Origin: MGML01 sp964493985
GTDB taxonomy: Bacteria; Chloroflexota; Dehalococcoidia; Dehalococcoidales; UBA2162
Reading direction: 5' to 3'
Length of the DNA: 51,984 bases
NCBI GenBank assembly: GCA_964493985.1
Contig: CAZBQL010000008.1
Span: 1-51,984 of the forward strand
Shown here piece after piece: positions 8,477-16,616 of this stretch (position 1 is its first letter; the number at the start of each line of letters is the position of its first letter). The translations under genes were made by a program, and so were the position numbers. A model generated the notes under the pieces. It had not been told where the DNA came from. It searched no databases and was given only the letters and a program-made list of their open reading frames with translations.

Positions 8477-8576
8477 NNNNNNNNNNNNNNNNNNNNNNNN
8501 NNNNNNNNNNNNNNNNNNNNNNNNNNNNNNNNNNNNNNNNNNNNNNNNNNNNNNNNNNNNNNNNNNNNNNNNNNNN
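8477..8576. other. Assembly gap of 100 N
   Basis: One hundred N, a standard placeholder length. The same eight bases, ACTGGAGT, lie directly on both sides (8469-8476 and 8577-8584), so the two contigs may simply overlap by 8 bp, or a short repeat may have broken the assembly. The gap falls in the divergent promoter region of the Fe-S protein and thiolase genes, so part of their control region may be missing. Confidence 0.95.
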
Positions 8577-8642
8577 ACTGGAGTCGTGAATCAGTACAGG
8601 TATATAATAGTATTGGTCATAAAATACTTGGAGGTTTTATAT

Positions 8643-9800
8643 ATGGATCTAGGAGATTTCAGGGACAAGGCGGCGATCGTCGGCGTGGGATACACGAAAG
8701 AGCAGGGGACTGTGCCGGGCAGAAGCGCATTGAGCTTCGCGCAGGAAGCTGCCAGGGCAGCCATCGAGGATGCCGGATTAAAGAAAGACGACATCGATGG
8801 CCTGCTTATCCAGCCGACGATAGGGCAACAATCGTACTCAGTTGCCGCTAAACTGGGATTAAACAATCTCAAACTGCTAGCCAACGAAGACGTCATGGGA
8901 GCAACCGCTCCGTGTATCACTGCCCACGCTATGTTCGCGGTAGCGACCGGGCAGGCGAATTACGTGCTATGCCTGTACGGGACAGCAAGTAAATCAGGCA
9001 GCTTCGGCGGTGGTATGATGGGTGGGCCCGGCGTGATGCCACCCACAATGGCTTACGGGCTATTCGGGGCGAATATGGAATACGGCCTCGCTGCCCGAAG
9101 GGCAATGTATGAGTTCGGTACAGGACCGGATACCTGGGCTGAGATTGCAATGTCACAGCGCAAATGGGCGAATCTTAATCCCAGGGCCACCTTTTATGAC
9201 AGGCCGATGAGCAAGGAAGACTACCTGGCCGAGCCATGGGTTGCCGAACCCTTCCGCAGGGCCGACTGCTGCCTGGTCAGCGATGGTGGACGGGCTTATA
9301 TCGTTACCTCCGCCGAGAGAGCCAAAGACCTGAAACAGCCACCGGTATACATCGCCGGAGTTGGGCAGAGTCACCATACACCGGATATCGAACAGTCTCA
9401 CCACATGACCGGACCCACCGGAGCCCAGGCATCGGGAGCAATGGCACTGAAGATGGCCGATATCAAGCTGTCCGATATCGACGCGTGCGAGATCTACGAC
9501 TGCTTCACCTATACGGTCGAAGTAACCATGCAGAGTTACGGTTTCTTCCAGCCGGGTGAAGGGTACGACTTCTTCAAGGACGGCCGGACCGGACCGGGAG
9601 GAGAATTCGCGGTGAATACATCGGGAGGTCTACTGTCAGAGGTTTACTACATGGGATTCACGCCTCTTACCGAGGGCGTGATGCAGCTCAGGGGACAGTG
9701 CAGCGAGAGACAGGTCGATAATCTGAATCATATTCTGGTGAGTGGTAACGGCGGTATTCTGCAGACCCACGGCACCGTAATTTTAAGGAGACAGCAGTAA
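8643..9800 (+). CDS. Thiolase-family protein (SCP2/SCP-x type acyl-CoA thiolase or aldolase)
   Basis: A 385-residue protein of the thiolase superfamily, lipid-transfer-protein branch. N-terminal KAAIVGVGYTKEQG, the segment ATAPCITAHAMFAVATG (a Cys at about the nucleophile position) and the C-terminal VSGNGGILQTHGTVIL fit this group. The canonical GHP motif of degradative thiolases is missing. I chose the ATG at 8643, with GGAGG 8 bases upstream, instead of a longer frame that starts near the gap. It is followed after one base by a DUF35 protein. In known pairs (for example Ltp2-ChsH2) these two form one complex that cleaves or makes a C-C bond on an acyl-CoA. The actual substrate is unknown. 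Confidence 0.85.
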   Translation: MDLGDFRDKAAIVGVGYTKEQGTVPGRSALSFAQEAARAAIEDAGLKKDDIDGLLIQPTIGQQSYSVAAKLGLNNLKLLANEDVMGATAPCITAHAMFAVATGQANYVLCLYGTASKSGSFGGGMMGGPGVMPPTMAYGLFGANMEYGLAARRAMYEFGTGPDTWAEIAMSQRKWANLNPRATFYDRPMSKEDYLAEPWVAEPFRRADCCLVSDGGRAYIVTSAERAKDLKQPPVYIAGVGQSHHTPDIEQSHHMTGPTGAQASGAMALKMADIKLSDIDACEIYDCFTYTVEVTMQSYGFFQPGEGYDFFKDGRTGPGGEFAVNTSGGLLSEVYYMGFTPLTEGVMQLRGQCSERQVDNLNHILVSGNGGILQTHGTVILRRQQ

Positions 9801-9801
9801 A

Positions 9802-10221
9802 ATGATGAGAAACCAGGAAATGGGCAAACCCTTACCGGGAATATCCGAAGAAAACAAGCCCTTCTGGGACTACATGAAACAGCATGAGTTCCGGGTCCAG
9901 AAATGCCTGGAATGCGGCAAACTGTTCTACCCGCCGACACCGATGTGCCCCCACTGCATGAGCATGGAATCAGCATGGGTGAAGCTCAGCGGGAAGGCCA
10001 AGGTATACAGCTTCGTTATCGTCCACCAGGCCAGGCACCCGGCCTTCGCCAGGGAAGCACCGTACATCGTAGCTATTATCGAGACCGAGGAAGGAATTCG
10101 ATATACGACCAACATCATCGACTGCAAACCGGAAGATGTCTATGTCGATATGCCGGTCGAGGTGGTGTACGAGGATGTCAACGACAAGATAACCTTGCCG
10201 AAGTTCAAACCCGTCGGCTAG
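9802..10221 (+). CDS. DUF35 zinc-ribbon / OB-fold protein, thiolase partner
   Basis: A 139-residue protein with the two DUF35 parts: an N-terminal helix and rubredoxin-like zinc ribbon (CLECG...CPHC, about residues 35-53) and an OB fold (VKLSGKAKVYSFVIV onward). Such proteins bind acyl-CoA or bridge substrates between enzymes and are nearly always next to a thiolase, as here, with one base between the genes. A strong terminator follows at 10248-10286, so thiolase and DUF35 form a closed two-gene unit. ATG at 9802 is used; a second ATG at 9805 is possible. Confidence 0.9.
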   Translation: MMRNQEMGKPLPGISEENKPFWDYMKQHEFRVQKCLECGKLFYPPTPMCPHCMSMESAWVKLSGKAKVYSFVIVHQARHPAFAREAPYIVAIIETEEGIRYTTNIIDCKPEDVYVDMPVEVVYEDVNDKITLPKFKPVG

Positions 10222-10247
10222 TTTAAGCGGATCAGATGCGGGATTTC

Positions 10248-10286
10248 ATCTCCCTCTTCCTGGATGCGGGAAGAGGGAGATTTTTT
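10248..10286 (+). terminator. Rho-independent terminator after thiolase-DUF35
   Basis: Perfect 13-bp stem (10248-10260 with 10269-10281), 8-nt loop, then six T (10281-10286). It lies 27 bases after the DUF35 stop codon. Confidence 0.95.
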
Positions 10287-10298
10287 ATATTCACCTTA

Positions 10299-10327
10299 TT
10301 GATTCCAGAGATGGATAAAGGTAAACT
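10299..10327 (+). promoter_or_regulatory. Possible promoter for the cupin gene
   Basis: TTGATT (10299-10304), 17-bp spacer, TAAACT (10322-10327). Each hexamer matches consensus at four of six. It lies between the upstream terminator and the cupin start, where a promoter is needed. Confidence 0.35.
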
Positions 10328-10365
10328 CAGGACATTCTTGAACAACTAAGAAGGAGTAATTATAA

Positions 10366-10827
10366 ATGGTTGAACGACGATATGAAAAATATATAATTAA
10401 AGGTCATACTCCTCCACCGCCACCACCGGAAGACAGTCCTCCCAGGCAAAGCGGATTCGATGCGAGAGTTGAACGCCCCGAACTGCACATGCTGATGGCG
10501 CTGGGTCCTCACATGATAGAAGGGGCGAATATGGTAATCTGCCAGTGGGTGTTCGCAGGAGATGAGCCGGGAGTACAGGGAGCCCACACCCATCCTTACA
10601 ACGAGCTTATCGGTTTTGCCGGGACAAACCCGGACGACCCTCACGATCTCGGCGGGGAAGCCGAGTTATGGATGGGGGACGAGCAGTATTTCATTAACAA
10701 CAGCTTCATGGTCTTCGTGCCGAAGGGTCTCAAACACTGCCCGTTAATAATTAGAAATATCAAGAGGAACATCTTTCACTTCGATATACAATTCACGACC
10801 GGAGAATTCAGCGAAACCGCTGCATAA
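10366..10827 (+). CDS. Cupin-fold protein of unknown function
   Basis: A 153-residue protein with a proline-rich N-terminal segment (six consecutive prolines at about 16-21) and a single cupin barrel. Likely metal ligands are the HTHPYNE motif near residue 73 and the His in GLKHCPL near 126, the usual two-motif arrangement. The barrel also carries an ordered EAELWMGDEQY strand. AAGGAG lies 10 bases before the ATG. It is transcribed alone between two terminators. Small cupins can be isomerases, dioxygenases, sensors or storage proteins; nothing here decides which. Confidence 0.75.
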   Translation: MVERRYEKYIIKGHTPPPPPPEDSPPRQSGFDARVERPELHMLMALGPHMIEGANMVICQWVFAGDEPGVQGAHTHPYNELIGFAGTNPDDPHDLGGEAELWMGDEQYFINNSFMVFVPKGLKHCPLIIRNIKRNIFHFDIQFTTGEFSETAA

Positions 10828-10889
10828 GGTATACTAATTCATTTTGTGAGTCATCAGAGAGAAGGATGGCAGATATACAACTCTTAAAA

Positions 10890-10920
10890 AGAGAGGGCAC
10901 TAAAAACCCTCTCTGATTTT
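10890..10920 (+). terminator. Terminator after the cupin gene
   Basis: An 8-bp stem, AGAGAGGG (10890-10897) with CCCTCTCT (10907-10914), 9-nt loop, then GATTTT. Located 63 bases after the cupin stop codon. Confidence 0.75.
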
Positions 10921-10952
10921 GTATAAACGTGAAAATCTTCCGTACAATGGTA

Positions 10953-10981
10953 TTGACAGAGAACTTATAATGTAATACTAT
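10953..10981 (+). promoter_or_regulatory. Promoter of the tetR-ABC exporter operon
   Basis: Consensus -35 TTGACA (10953-10958), 17-bp spacer, -10 TACTAT (10976-10981). The start site would be near 10988, inside the palindrome at 10978-11007, giving a leader of about 30 bases to the TetR ATG at 11019. Confidence 0.7.
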
Positions 10982-11007
10982 GACTATAAATACTAATATA
11001 GTCATAG
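10978..11007. promoter_or_regulatory. TetR-type operator palindrome
   Basis: Perfect 11-bp arms CTATGACTATA (10978-10988) and TATAGTCATAG (10997-11007) with an 8-bp spacer. It overlaps the -10 element and expected start site of the tetR-ABC operon and ends 12 bp before the TetR start codon. Length, symmetry and position fit an operator for the adjacent regulator, which would repress itself and the exporter. Confidence 0.8.
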
Positions 11008-11018
11008 CGTATACAATA

Positions 11019-11621
11019 ATGGCGAAAGCTTTTACACAATCACGAAAAGAGATAATCAGACGTAATCTTGTTAACAAGGGCAGAGAGTATTTCATTAAGT
11101 ACGGCCTGAAAAAGACAAGCGTCGATGAACTTGCCAAAGCGACAGGTATATCCAAGGGGTCTTTCTACACGTTTTTCAATTCAAAAGAAGCCCTGTTCCT
11201 CGCCATCCACGAAGAATCGGAGAGTAAACTACAGGAAGAACTGATACAGAAGTTCGAATTAATTAAAGACCCTTATAAGAGACTGCGGGCATTTTTCAAG
11301 AGTTCATTTCAAATCATTGAAGAAGACCCCCTGCTACGGTTAGTTTTTAATTCTAAAGAAATGGAGAGTCTATCATGGTTCATGTCTTCAGAAGAATATG
11401 AAGAGCATTTCCACAGAGATATTTCATTCCTTTCAGACCTGATAAAACACTGGCAGGAACAGGGCATCATCAGAAAAGTTGATGTCACTGCAGCCAGTTA
11501 CATGATCGCGTCCGTTTACTACGTAATCCTGCAAAAAGAGAGCATGGGAGAAGAAACATATAAAAAAGTTACGGATATGCTGGTTGACTGCCTGTCCGGT
11601 TACTTCGCGGAGTCAAGATAA
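11019..11621 (+). CDS. TetR/AcrR-family transcriptional regulator
   Basis: A 200-residue TetR-family repressor. The N-terminal helix-turn-helix is clear: TSVDELAKATGISKGSFYTFF near residues 30-50. The rest is the helical ligand-binding and dimer domain, without a ligand signature I recognise. I start at the internal ATG 11019 (MAKAFTQSRKE), because the upstream ATG at 10980 lies inside the operator. No clear ribosome-binding site is seen. The stop overlaps the exporter start by one base (TAATG), so the regulator and ABC genes are translationally linked. Expected inducer: a compound exported by the transporter. Confidence 0.93.
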   Translation: MAKAFTQSRKEIIRRNLVNKGREYFIKYGLKKTSVDELAKATGISKGSFYTFFNSKEALFLAIHEESESKLQEELIQKFELIKDPYKRLRAFFKSSFQIIEEDPLLRLVFNSKEMESLSWFMSSEEYEEHFHRDISFLSDLIKHWQEQGIIRKVDVTAASYMIASVYYVILQKESMGEETYKKVTDMLVDCLSGYFAESR

Positions 11622-12553
11622 TGACTGCTTCCGGTATTGCTATCGAGGTCTTGGGATTAACCAAGTATTATGGGAAACTGGCTGCCGTTAACGACCTTTC
11701 ACTTTGTATAGAGAAAGGTGAAATATACGGGTTTCTTGGTCTTAACGGAGCAGGTAAAACGACTACTATACGCATGCTGCTCGGTATGATTAAATCCGAT
11801 GCCGGGACCGTTTCTCTGTTCGGCACAAGAATACACCCAGGACTTAAATCTATATGGGAAAAGGTCGGGTACATGGTAGAAACTCCTCATTCATATCCGG
11901 AACTCACCGTCCGCGAGAACCTTGAGATTATTGAAAGACTGCGATACCTGAAAAGCCCCGACACGGTCGACAGGGTGATCGATCAACTCAGCCTGCAACG
12001 TGAAGCGGATAAACCTGCAGGTAAACTCTCTCTGGGAAATGCGCAACGCCTGGGACTGGCGAAAGCACTTATTCATCATCCCGGACTGCTTATCCTGGAT
12101 GAACCGGTAAACGGGCTTGATCCTGCCGGGATCGTCGAGATAAGAAATCTGTTACGCGAACTGGCAGAAAAATCCGGCGTAACAATATTTATTTCGAGCC
12201 ATATACTGAGTGAGGTTTCGAAACTCACCACACGGATAGGCATTATTCACGAAGGACGACTCATCAATGAACTCGACGCCGGTGAAATCGAGAAACAGGA
12301 ACAAAGGTATCTGGAGATCGATACACGCGATAACAATGCTGCCATGAACATCCTCCGGGAAGCCGGTTATGCTGTGAGACAAGACATTAATCAATTAATA
12401 CGAATTACGGATACCAATGCACTTGACCACCCCGATACGATAGCTACTCTCCTGGTGGAAACGAAGTGTGCTCCGACACGCCTGGCAATCGAACACAGCG
12501 ACCTTGAAACGTACTTCCTTTCCCTGGTAGGGCGGGGAGGTGAGTCAAATTGA
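11621..12553 (+). CDS. ABC transporter ATP-binding protein (BcrA/CcmA type)
   Basis: A 310-residue ATPase of an ABC-2 type exporter. Walker A GLNGAGKTTTIRML near residue 39, Walker B LLILDEPVNGLDP near 152 and switch His in FISSHILSE are present. The signature reads LSLGNAQRLGLAKAL, the variant 'SLG' form typical of BcrA-like immunity or drug exporters rather than LSGGQ. A C-terminal domain of about 90 residues follows the nucleotide-binding domain. It overlaps tetR by one base and the permease by four. Likely exports a drug, peptide or lipid under TetR control. Confidence 0.9.
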   Translation: MTASGIAIEVLGLTKYYGKLAAVNDLSLCIEKGEIYGFLGLNGAGKTTTIRMLLGMIKSDAGTVSLFGTRIHPGLKSIWEKVGYMVETPHSYPELTVRENLEIIERLRYLKSPDTVDRVIDQLSLQREADKPAGKLSLGNAQRLGLAKALIHHPGLLILDEPVNGLDPAGIVEIRNLLRELAEKSGVTIFISSHILSEVSKLTTRIGIIHEGRLINELDAGEIEKQEQRYLEIDTRDNNAAMNILREAGYAVRQDINQLIRITDTNALDHPDTIATLLVETKCAPTRLAIEHSDLETYFLSLVGRGGESN

Positions 12554-13389
12554 CAAATAATGAGGCGATAAGCGGTTTTCATCACCGGACGATTGCTGTC
12601 GCCAGAGCGACTCTCTGGGTCGAATGCCAGAAGATACGGCATTCGAAAATACTGTGGATTACCGCCCTGGCTATTTTATTTATAACACTGATATGCGGTC
12701 TGTTCATATATATTCTCAAGGACCCGGAACAGGCACGTCAGATGGGACTGCTTGGAGTAAAGGCACAGATATTCGGTGGTGCAGCCGACTGGTCTAATTT
12801 TTTCAACCTTGTACTGGTGATAATAAGCGTTGCCGGTCTGGTAATATTCGGCTTTATTTTTGTCTGGATATTCGGACGTGAATTCAGCAACAAGACCGTC
12901 AATGATTTTCTCGCACTTCCAACCACCCGTAACGAAATCATTCTTGCGAAAATTATGATTGCGTCCATCTGGTCCATGGCTCTCACCTTGATGGTGTTCA
13001 TCTTAATGCTGATAATTGGTGTTTTACTGGACCTCCCCGGCGGATCTCTTGACATAATACTCGACGGTCTGACAAAAATGGTAATTACCACCTTATTATC
13101 AATACCTCTTTGTATACCTTTCGGCCTTGTAGCTAGTGTCACCCGCGGCTATCTGCCCTCGGTAGGATGTATCTTCTTAGCAATTCTTCTCGTCCAGGTT
13201 ATCAATAACCTCGGTTACGGTATTTACTTCCCGTGGTCGATCCCGTTATTATACAGCGGGGCTGCTGAAGCACTAACAGGCGCTGAGTCAACACCACCCG
13301 AACTTATCAGCTACACTCTCGTTGTACTGGTTGGTCTTATCAGTCTGGCATCAGTCGGTTTATGGTGGCGTTACGCCGACCAGACGTAA
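12550..13389 (+). CDS. ABC-2 type exporter permease
   Basis: A 279-residue integral membrane protein with about six hydrophobic segments (for example ILWITALAILFITLICGL near 35 and LVLVIISVAGLVIFGFIF near 85) and the cytoplasmic FGREFSNKTVNDFLALPTTR motif found in BcrB-like permeases. TTG at 12550 is the start: GGGGAGGTGA (12534-12543) lies six bases upstream, and the frame overlaps the ATPase stop by four bases. Together with the ATPase it forms a half-size exporter. The substrate is not evident. Confidence 0.88.
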   Translation: MTNNEAISGFHHRTIAVARATLWVECQKIRHSKILWITALAILFITLICGLFIYILKDPEQARQMGLLGVKAQIFGGAADWSNFFNLVLVIISVAGLVIFGFIFVWIFGREFSNKTVNDFLALPTTRNEIILAKIMIASIWSMALTLMVFILMLIIGVLLDLPGGSLDIILDGLTKMVITTLLSIPLCIPFGLVASVTRGYLPSVGCIFLAILLVQVINNLGYGIYFPWSIPLLYSGAAEALTGAESTPPELISYTLVVLVGLISLASVGLWWRYADQT

Positions 13390-13473
13390 TTCTGAATCTC
13401 GGCGATCCCCGCCAAACCAGCAGTGATCAGGGTATACAAATAACAGCACTGGCTAATACCAAACAACTAACCG

Positions 13474-13515
13474 GAAAATAAAAAAGTCCCCTGTCCGCCT
13501 GTGGCGGAAGGGGAC
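13474..13515 (-). terminator. rpsI terminator: Terminator of the ribosomal protein cluster
   Basis: On the minus strand, GTCCCCT pairs with AGGGGAC around an inner GGCGG/CCGCC stem (13486-13515, one bulge, 3-nt loop), followed by a T-run (six T, then ATTTT). It lies 56 bases after the rpsI stop codon, at the convergence with the ABC permease gene. Confidence 0.92.
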
Positions 13516-13571
13516 ATGGTTTCATATTCAATTGTCGTACGTTTTCACCATGCTGTTGCGTACAACAATAA

Positions 13572-13967
13572 TTAACGCTTGGTGTACTGCTTTGCCTTAC
13601 GGGCGCGCTTGAGACCGGCCTTCTTTCTCTCCTTGACCCTGGAATCCCTGGTAAGCAGTCCATTCTGGCGAAGCACCGGTTTCAGGCTTTCATCAGCCTT
13701 GACCAGAGCGCGGGCGATACCGTGAGCGATCGCGCCGCTCTGCCCGGTGATTCCACCTCCGTCCACTTTTACCATTACGCTGTATTTATCCATGGTCTCG
13801 GTAAGAACAAGAGGGCTGATAATTGTTTCGCGATGTAATTCGCGAGGGAATCTCTCATCGTACGGAGATCCGTTAACGATAATTGCACCGCCGCCTGATG
13901 ATATCCGTACCTGGGCTACGGATGATTTACGTCTTCCCGTTCCGGCATAATATGTTTTACTGGCCAA
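13572..13967 (-). CDS. rpsI: 30S ribosomal protein S9
   Basis: A 131-residue S9. N-terminal YYAGTGRRKSSVAQVRI and the C-terminal arm RKKAGLKRARKAKQYTKR, whose last Lys-Arg contacts tRNA in the P site, are diagnostic. Last gene of the ribosomal cluster, 15 bases after rplM, with an intrinsic terminator downstream. Length and sequence look normal. Confidence 0.98.
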   Translation of the reverse strand: MASKTYYAGTGRRKSSVAQVRISSGGGAIIVNGSPYDERFPRELHRETIISPLVLTETMDKYSVMVKVDGGGITGQSGAIAHGIARALVKADESLKPVLRQNGLLTRDSRVKERKKAGLKRARKAKQYTKR

Positions 13968-13982
13968 TTATCTACCTTCCCT

Positions 13983-14429
13983 TTATTCTTCCTGCCCGGC
14001 TTCCGCCGAGGCTTGGTTTACCTGAGACTGGTGCGGGTGTTCCGCTCCCGCGTATACGCGGAGTTTTTTCATCATCTGAACGCCGAGTTTATTGTGGGGA
14101 ACCATTCCCTTCACGGCATATTCAATTACCCGTTCAGGATGAGTTTCCATCAATTTCTCAAGGTTGATGGATTTCAGTCCGCCGGGATAACCCGTATGCC
14201 GGTAATAAAGCTTATTTTTCATCTTATTGCCGGTTACCTTTATTTTCGCGGCATTTACCACGACAACATTATCACCGGTATCCAAATGCTTCGAGAACAT
14301 CGGCTTGTGCTTTCCCATCAGCAACTGCGCCACCCGGGTAGCCAGCTTGCCGAGGACCTGGTCGGTAGCATCGACAAGATGCCAGTCCCTCTGTATCTCA
14401 GATGCTTTTACGCTGTAGGTCTTAGTCAT
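13983..14429 (-). CDS. rplM: 50S ribosomal protein L13
   Basis: A 148-residue L13, an early assembly protein of the large subunit. The motifs WHLVDATDQVLGKLATRVA, LYYRHTGYPGGLKS and AVKGMVPHNKLG are present. The start codon overlaps the truA stop (ATGA at 14426-14429), implying translational coupling. The C-terminal dozen residues are a short acidic/Gln tail. Confidence 0.98.
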   Translation of the reverse strand: MTKTYSVKASEIQRDWHLVDATDQVLGKLATRVAQLLMGKHKPMFSKHLDTGDNVVVVNAAKIKVTGNKMKNKLYYRHTGYPGGLKSINLEKLMETHPERVIEYAVKGMVPHNKLGVQMMKKLRVYAGAEHPHQSQVNQASAEAGQEE

Positions 14430-15205
14430 ATTTCTTCCCCGATAGGATTTTTATAATTTACCCTCAACAGGCAGAGTCCCTTTGCCGGGGCGGTCGGCCA
14501 TGCCTTTCCGGGCTGCCTGGCTTCGAGTATGTTTTTAAAATCTTCCTTGTTTATTTTTCCCCGCCCCAGCCTGATCAGGCTGCCGACAGTATTTCTCACC
14601 TGGTGCATCAGGAATGAATTCGCCACGATATTAAATATCACCAGGTCGCCTTCTTTTTTCATTTCCGCCCGTTCTATCCGGCGCACCGTACTCTTTTCGG
14701 CCGCTTCCCTGTTACTCACGAAGGAAACGAAGTCATGCTCTCCGAGCAGCACCTGGCTGGCTTCATTCATCGCTTCAATATTCAATTGTCCGGTAAGAAG
14801 GTAACAGAACCTGTCTCTAAGGGGAGACCGGGTCTTACCGTTGAGTATATAGTAATTATACTCCCGGCTTATCGCATGGCGCCGGACGTTAAACGAGTCT
14901 CTAACCCTGCAGGCAGCCTTTACCGCGATATCACCGGGGAGGTAATAGTTCAGGGCATTTACGTAGGTATCAGCGGGGTATCCTGATCTTGTCCTGAAAC
15001 TCACTACCTGTGCTTCCGCATGAACCCCGGCATCAGTCCTGCTGGCTGATATCACCCGGGTTTTTTCTCCCGTCAGGCTGAATAAAGCTTTCTCGAGTTC
15101 CCTCTGGATGGTAGGGAGTCTACCCTGGAGCTGAAATCCGTGGTAGCGGGTGCCTTCGTATTCAATTATTAAAACAACTTTTGTGGTTTCCGACTGTATT
15201 ACCAC
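14426..15205 (-). CDS. truA: tRNA pseudouridine(38-40) synthase TruA
   Basis: A 259-residue pseudouridine synthase that modifies tRNA positions 38-40. The catalytic Asp is in SRTDAGVHAEAQVVSF (about residue 60), with YEGTRYHGFQLQ near the N-terminus and FLMHQVRNTVGSLIRLGRG near the C-terminus. GTG at 15205 is the likely start; a weak ribosome-binding sequence precedes it. It sits between rplQ and rplM, a common placement in bacteria, and overlaps rplM by four bases. Confidence 0.96.
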   Translation of the reverse strand: MVIQSETTKVVLIIEYEGTRYHGFQLQGRLPTIQRELEKALFSLTGEKTRVISASRTDAGVHAEAQVVSFRTRSGYPADTYVNALNYYLPGDIAVKAACRVRDSFNVRRHAISREYNYYILNGKTRSPLRDRFCYLLTGQLNIEAMNEASQVLLGEHDFVSFVSNREAAEKSTVRRIERAEMKKEGDLVIFNIVANSFLMHQVRNTVGSLIRLGRGKINKEDFKNILEARQPGKAWPTAPAKGLCLLRVNYKNPIGEEI

Positions 15206-15238
15206 CGGTATTATTCCCTGCTCACGGCAGTGGACATA

Positions 15239-15592
15239 CTATTGAACAAGTTCAAGCTGGACCATTTCTGCACCATCACCCAGCCTGCGTCCCAGCTTCG
15301 TGATCCGGGTATACCCGCCCGGACGGTCTGCATATCTCTCGGCAAGTTCTGAAAACAGCTTATCGGCTACTTCCTTGCTATAGACAAAGCCCAGTGCCTG
15401 CCGCCGCGAATGGAGTTTACCTCTTTTCCCGAGCGTTATCATCTTCTCCGCCATACCCCGGACCTGCTTAGCTTTGGCTTCCGTTGTAGTAATCTTTTCA
15501 CGGTTCAGCAGGTCCGTAACAAGATTACGGTACATGGCCTTCTTATACGCCGACGTCTTGCCTGATTTTCCCTCAACTGTTTTTCGACCCAT
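15239..15592 (-). CDS. rplQ: 50S ribosomal protein L17
   Basis: A 117-residue L17. KTSAYKKAMYRNLVTDLL, ITTTEAKAKQVRGMAEKMITL and GGYTRITKLGRRLGDGAEMV are family hallmarks. Seventeen bases after rpoA, the standard alpha-operon order. Length is normal. Confidence 0.98.
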   Translation of the reverse strand: MGRKTVEGKSGKTSAYKKAMYRNLVTDLLNREKITTTEAKAKQVRGMAEKMITLGKRGKLHSRRQALGFVYSKEVADKLFSELAERYADRPGGYTRITKLGRRLGDGAEMVQLELVQ

Positions 15593-15608
15593 CTAAGTCC
15601 CTCTTACT

Positions 15609-16604
15609 CTAAATTATCGCCTCGCCGGTCTCAACAACCTCTTCTTCTCCCTCTTCTCCATCCTCATCAGGTTCGGTGGAAGCGAGAGAAAGGCCGAGAG
15701 ATTCAAGGCGTTCTTTTATCTCCCTGTTGGACTTCTGCCCGAAGTTTCTCAAGGCCATAAGGTCTTTTTCTTCTTTACTGGCGAGTTCGCCCACAGTGGC
15801 GATACCGCCCCTTCTCAGGCAGTTCATCGTTCGGACCGACAGGTTAAGCTGTTCAACCGGCATATTAAATAACTCTTCGGGAATATCAAGGGTGCTCGAT
15901 TCCGCTTCCACTGCCTCATATGATTCTTTGGAGAAGTTGATGAACGGACGGAGTTGCTCTTCAAGCAGTTCGGCCGCCTGACTTAACGCATCGGTCGGAG
16001 TAATCGTCCCGTCGGTCCAGATCTCAAGGTATAATCGTTCACGGCTTGTCTCCTGGCCGATATATATAGGCTCAACGGTATAATTGACTTTCTTCATCGG
16101 GCTGAATATAGCATCGACCGGTATAACACCGAGGGCCATATTATCCGTGGATTCAGCTTCCCTGTAACCGCTGTCCAGTTCAACATCGAGTTCGACATAG
16201 AGTCTCGCTTCGGCTGAATCCAGCGTAGCCAGGTAGAGTTCCGGGTTTGCAATTTCAAAATCAGCCGAAGGATTGATGTCAGCCGCCGTTATGCGTCCTT
16301 CACCCTCCATATCAAGAACGAGTTTGCCCGGTATTCCGGCAACAGGTCTTATCCGGAGTGCCTTCAGGTTCAGCAGGAATTCCGTCGCATCTTCCCTTAC
16401 ATACGGTATTGTAGAGAATTCATGCTGAATTCCCTCTATTTTTACCCGTGTTACCGCCGCACCCTGGAGCTGGCTTAGAAGCACTCTCCTCAAGGTATTT
16501 CCGAGAGTAATCCCGAAACCCTTCTCCAGTGGTTCTGCCAGAAACCGGCCGTAATTGTCTCCACTTTCAATACATTCGACTTTTGGCACTACGAGGTGAG
16601 ACAA
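15609..16604 (-). CDS. rpoA: RNA polymerase alpha subunit
   Basis: A 331-residue alpha subunit. The N-terminal domain (LEKGFGITLGNTLRRVLLSQ) dimerises to nucleate RNA polymerase. The C-terminal domain (VEQLNLSVRTMNCLRRGGI and LMALRNFGQKSNREIKERL, about 245-305) binds UP elements and activators. The protein ends in an acidic tail (EPDEDGEEGEEEVVETGE) beyond the usual end. It lies between rpsD and rplQ. Confidence 0.98.
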   Translation of the reverse strand: MSHLVVPKVECIESGDNYGRFLAEPLEKGFGITLGNTLRRVLLSQLQGAAVTRVKIEGIQHEFSTIPYVREDATEFLLNLKALRIRPVAGIPGKLVLDMEGEGRITAADINPSADFEIANPELYLATLDSAEARLYVELDVELDSGYREAESTDNMALGVIPVDAIFSPMKKVNYTVEPIYIGQETSRERLYLEIWTDGTITPTDALSQAAELLEEQLRPFINFSKESYEAVEAESSTLDIPEELFNMPVEQLNLSVRTMNCLRRGGIATVGELASKEEKDLMALRNFGQKSNREIKERLESLGLSLASTEPDEDGEEGEEEVVETGEAII

Positions 16605-16616
16605 AACACTACCTCC

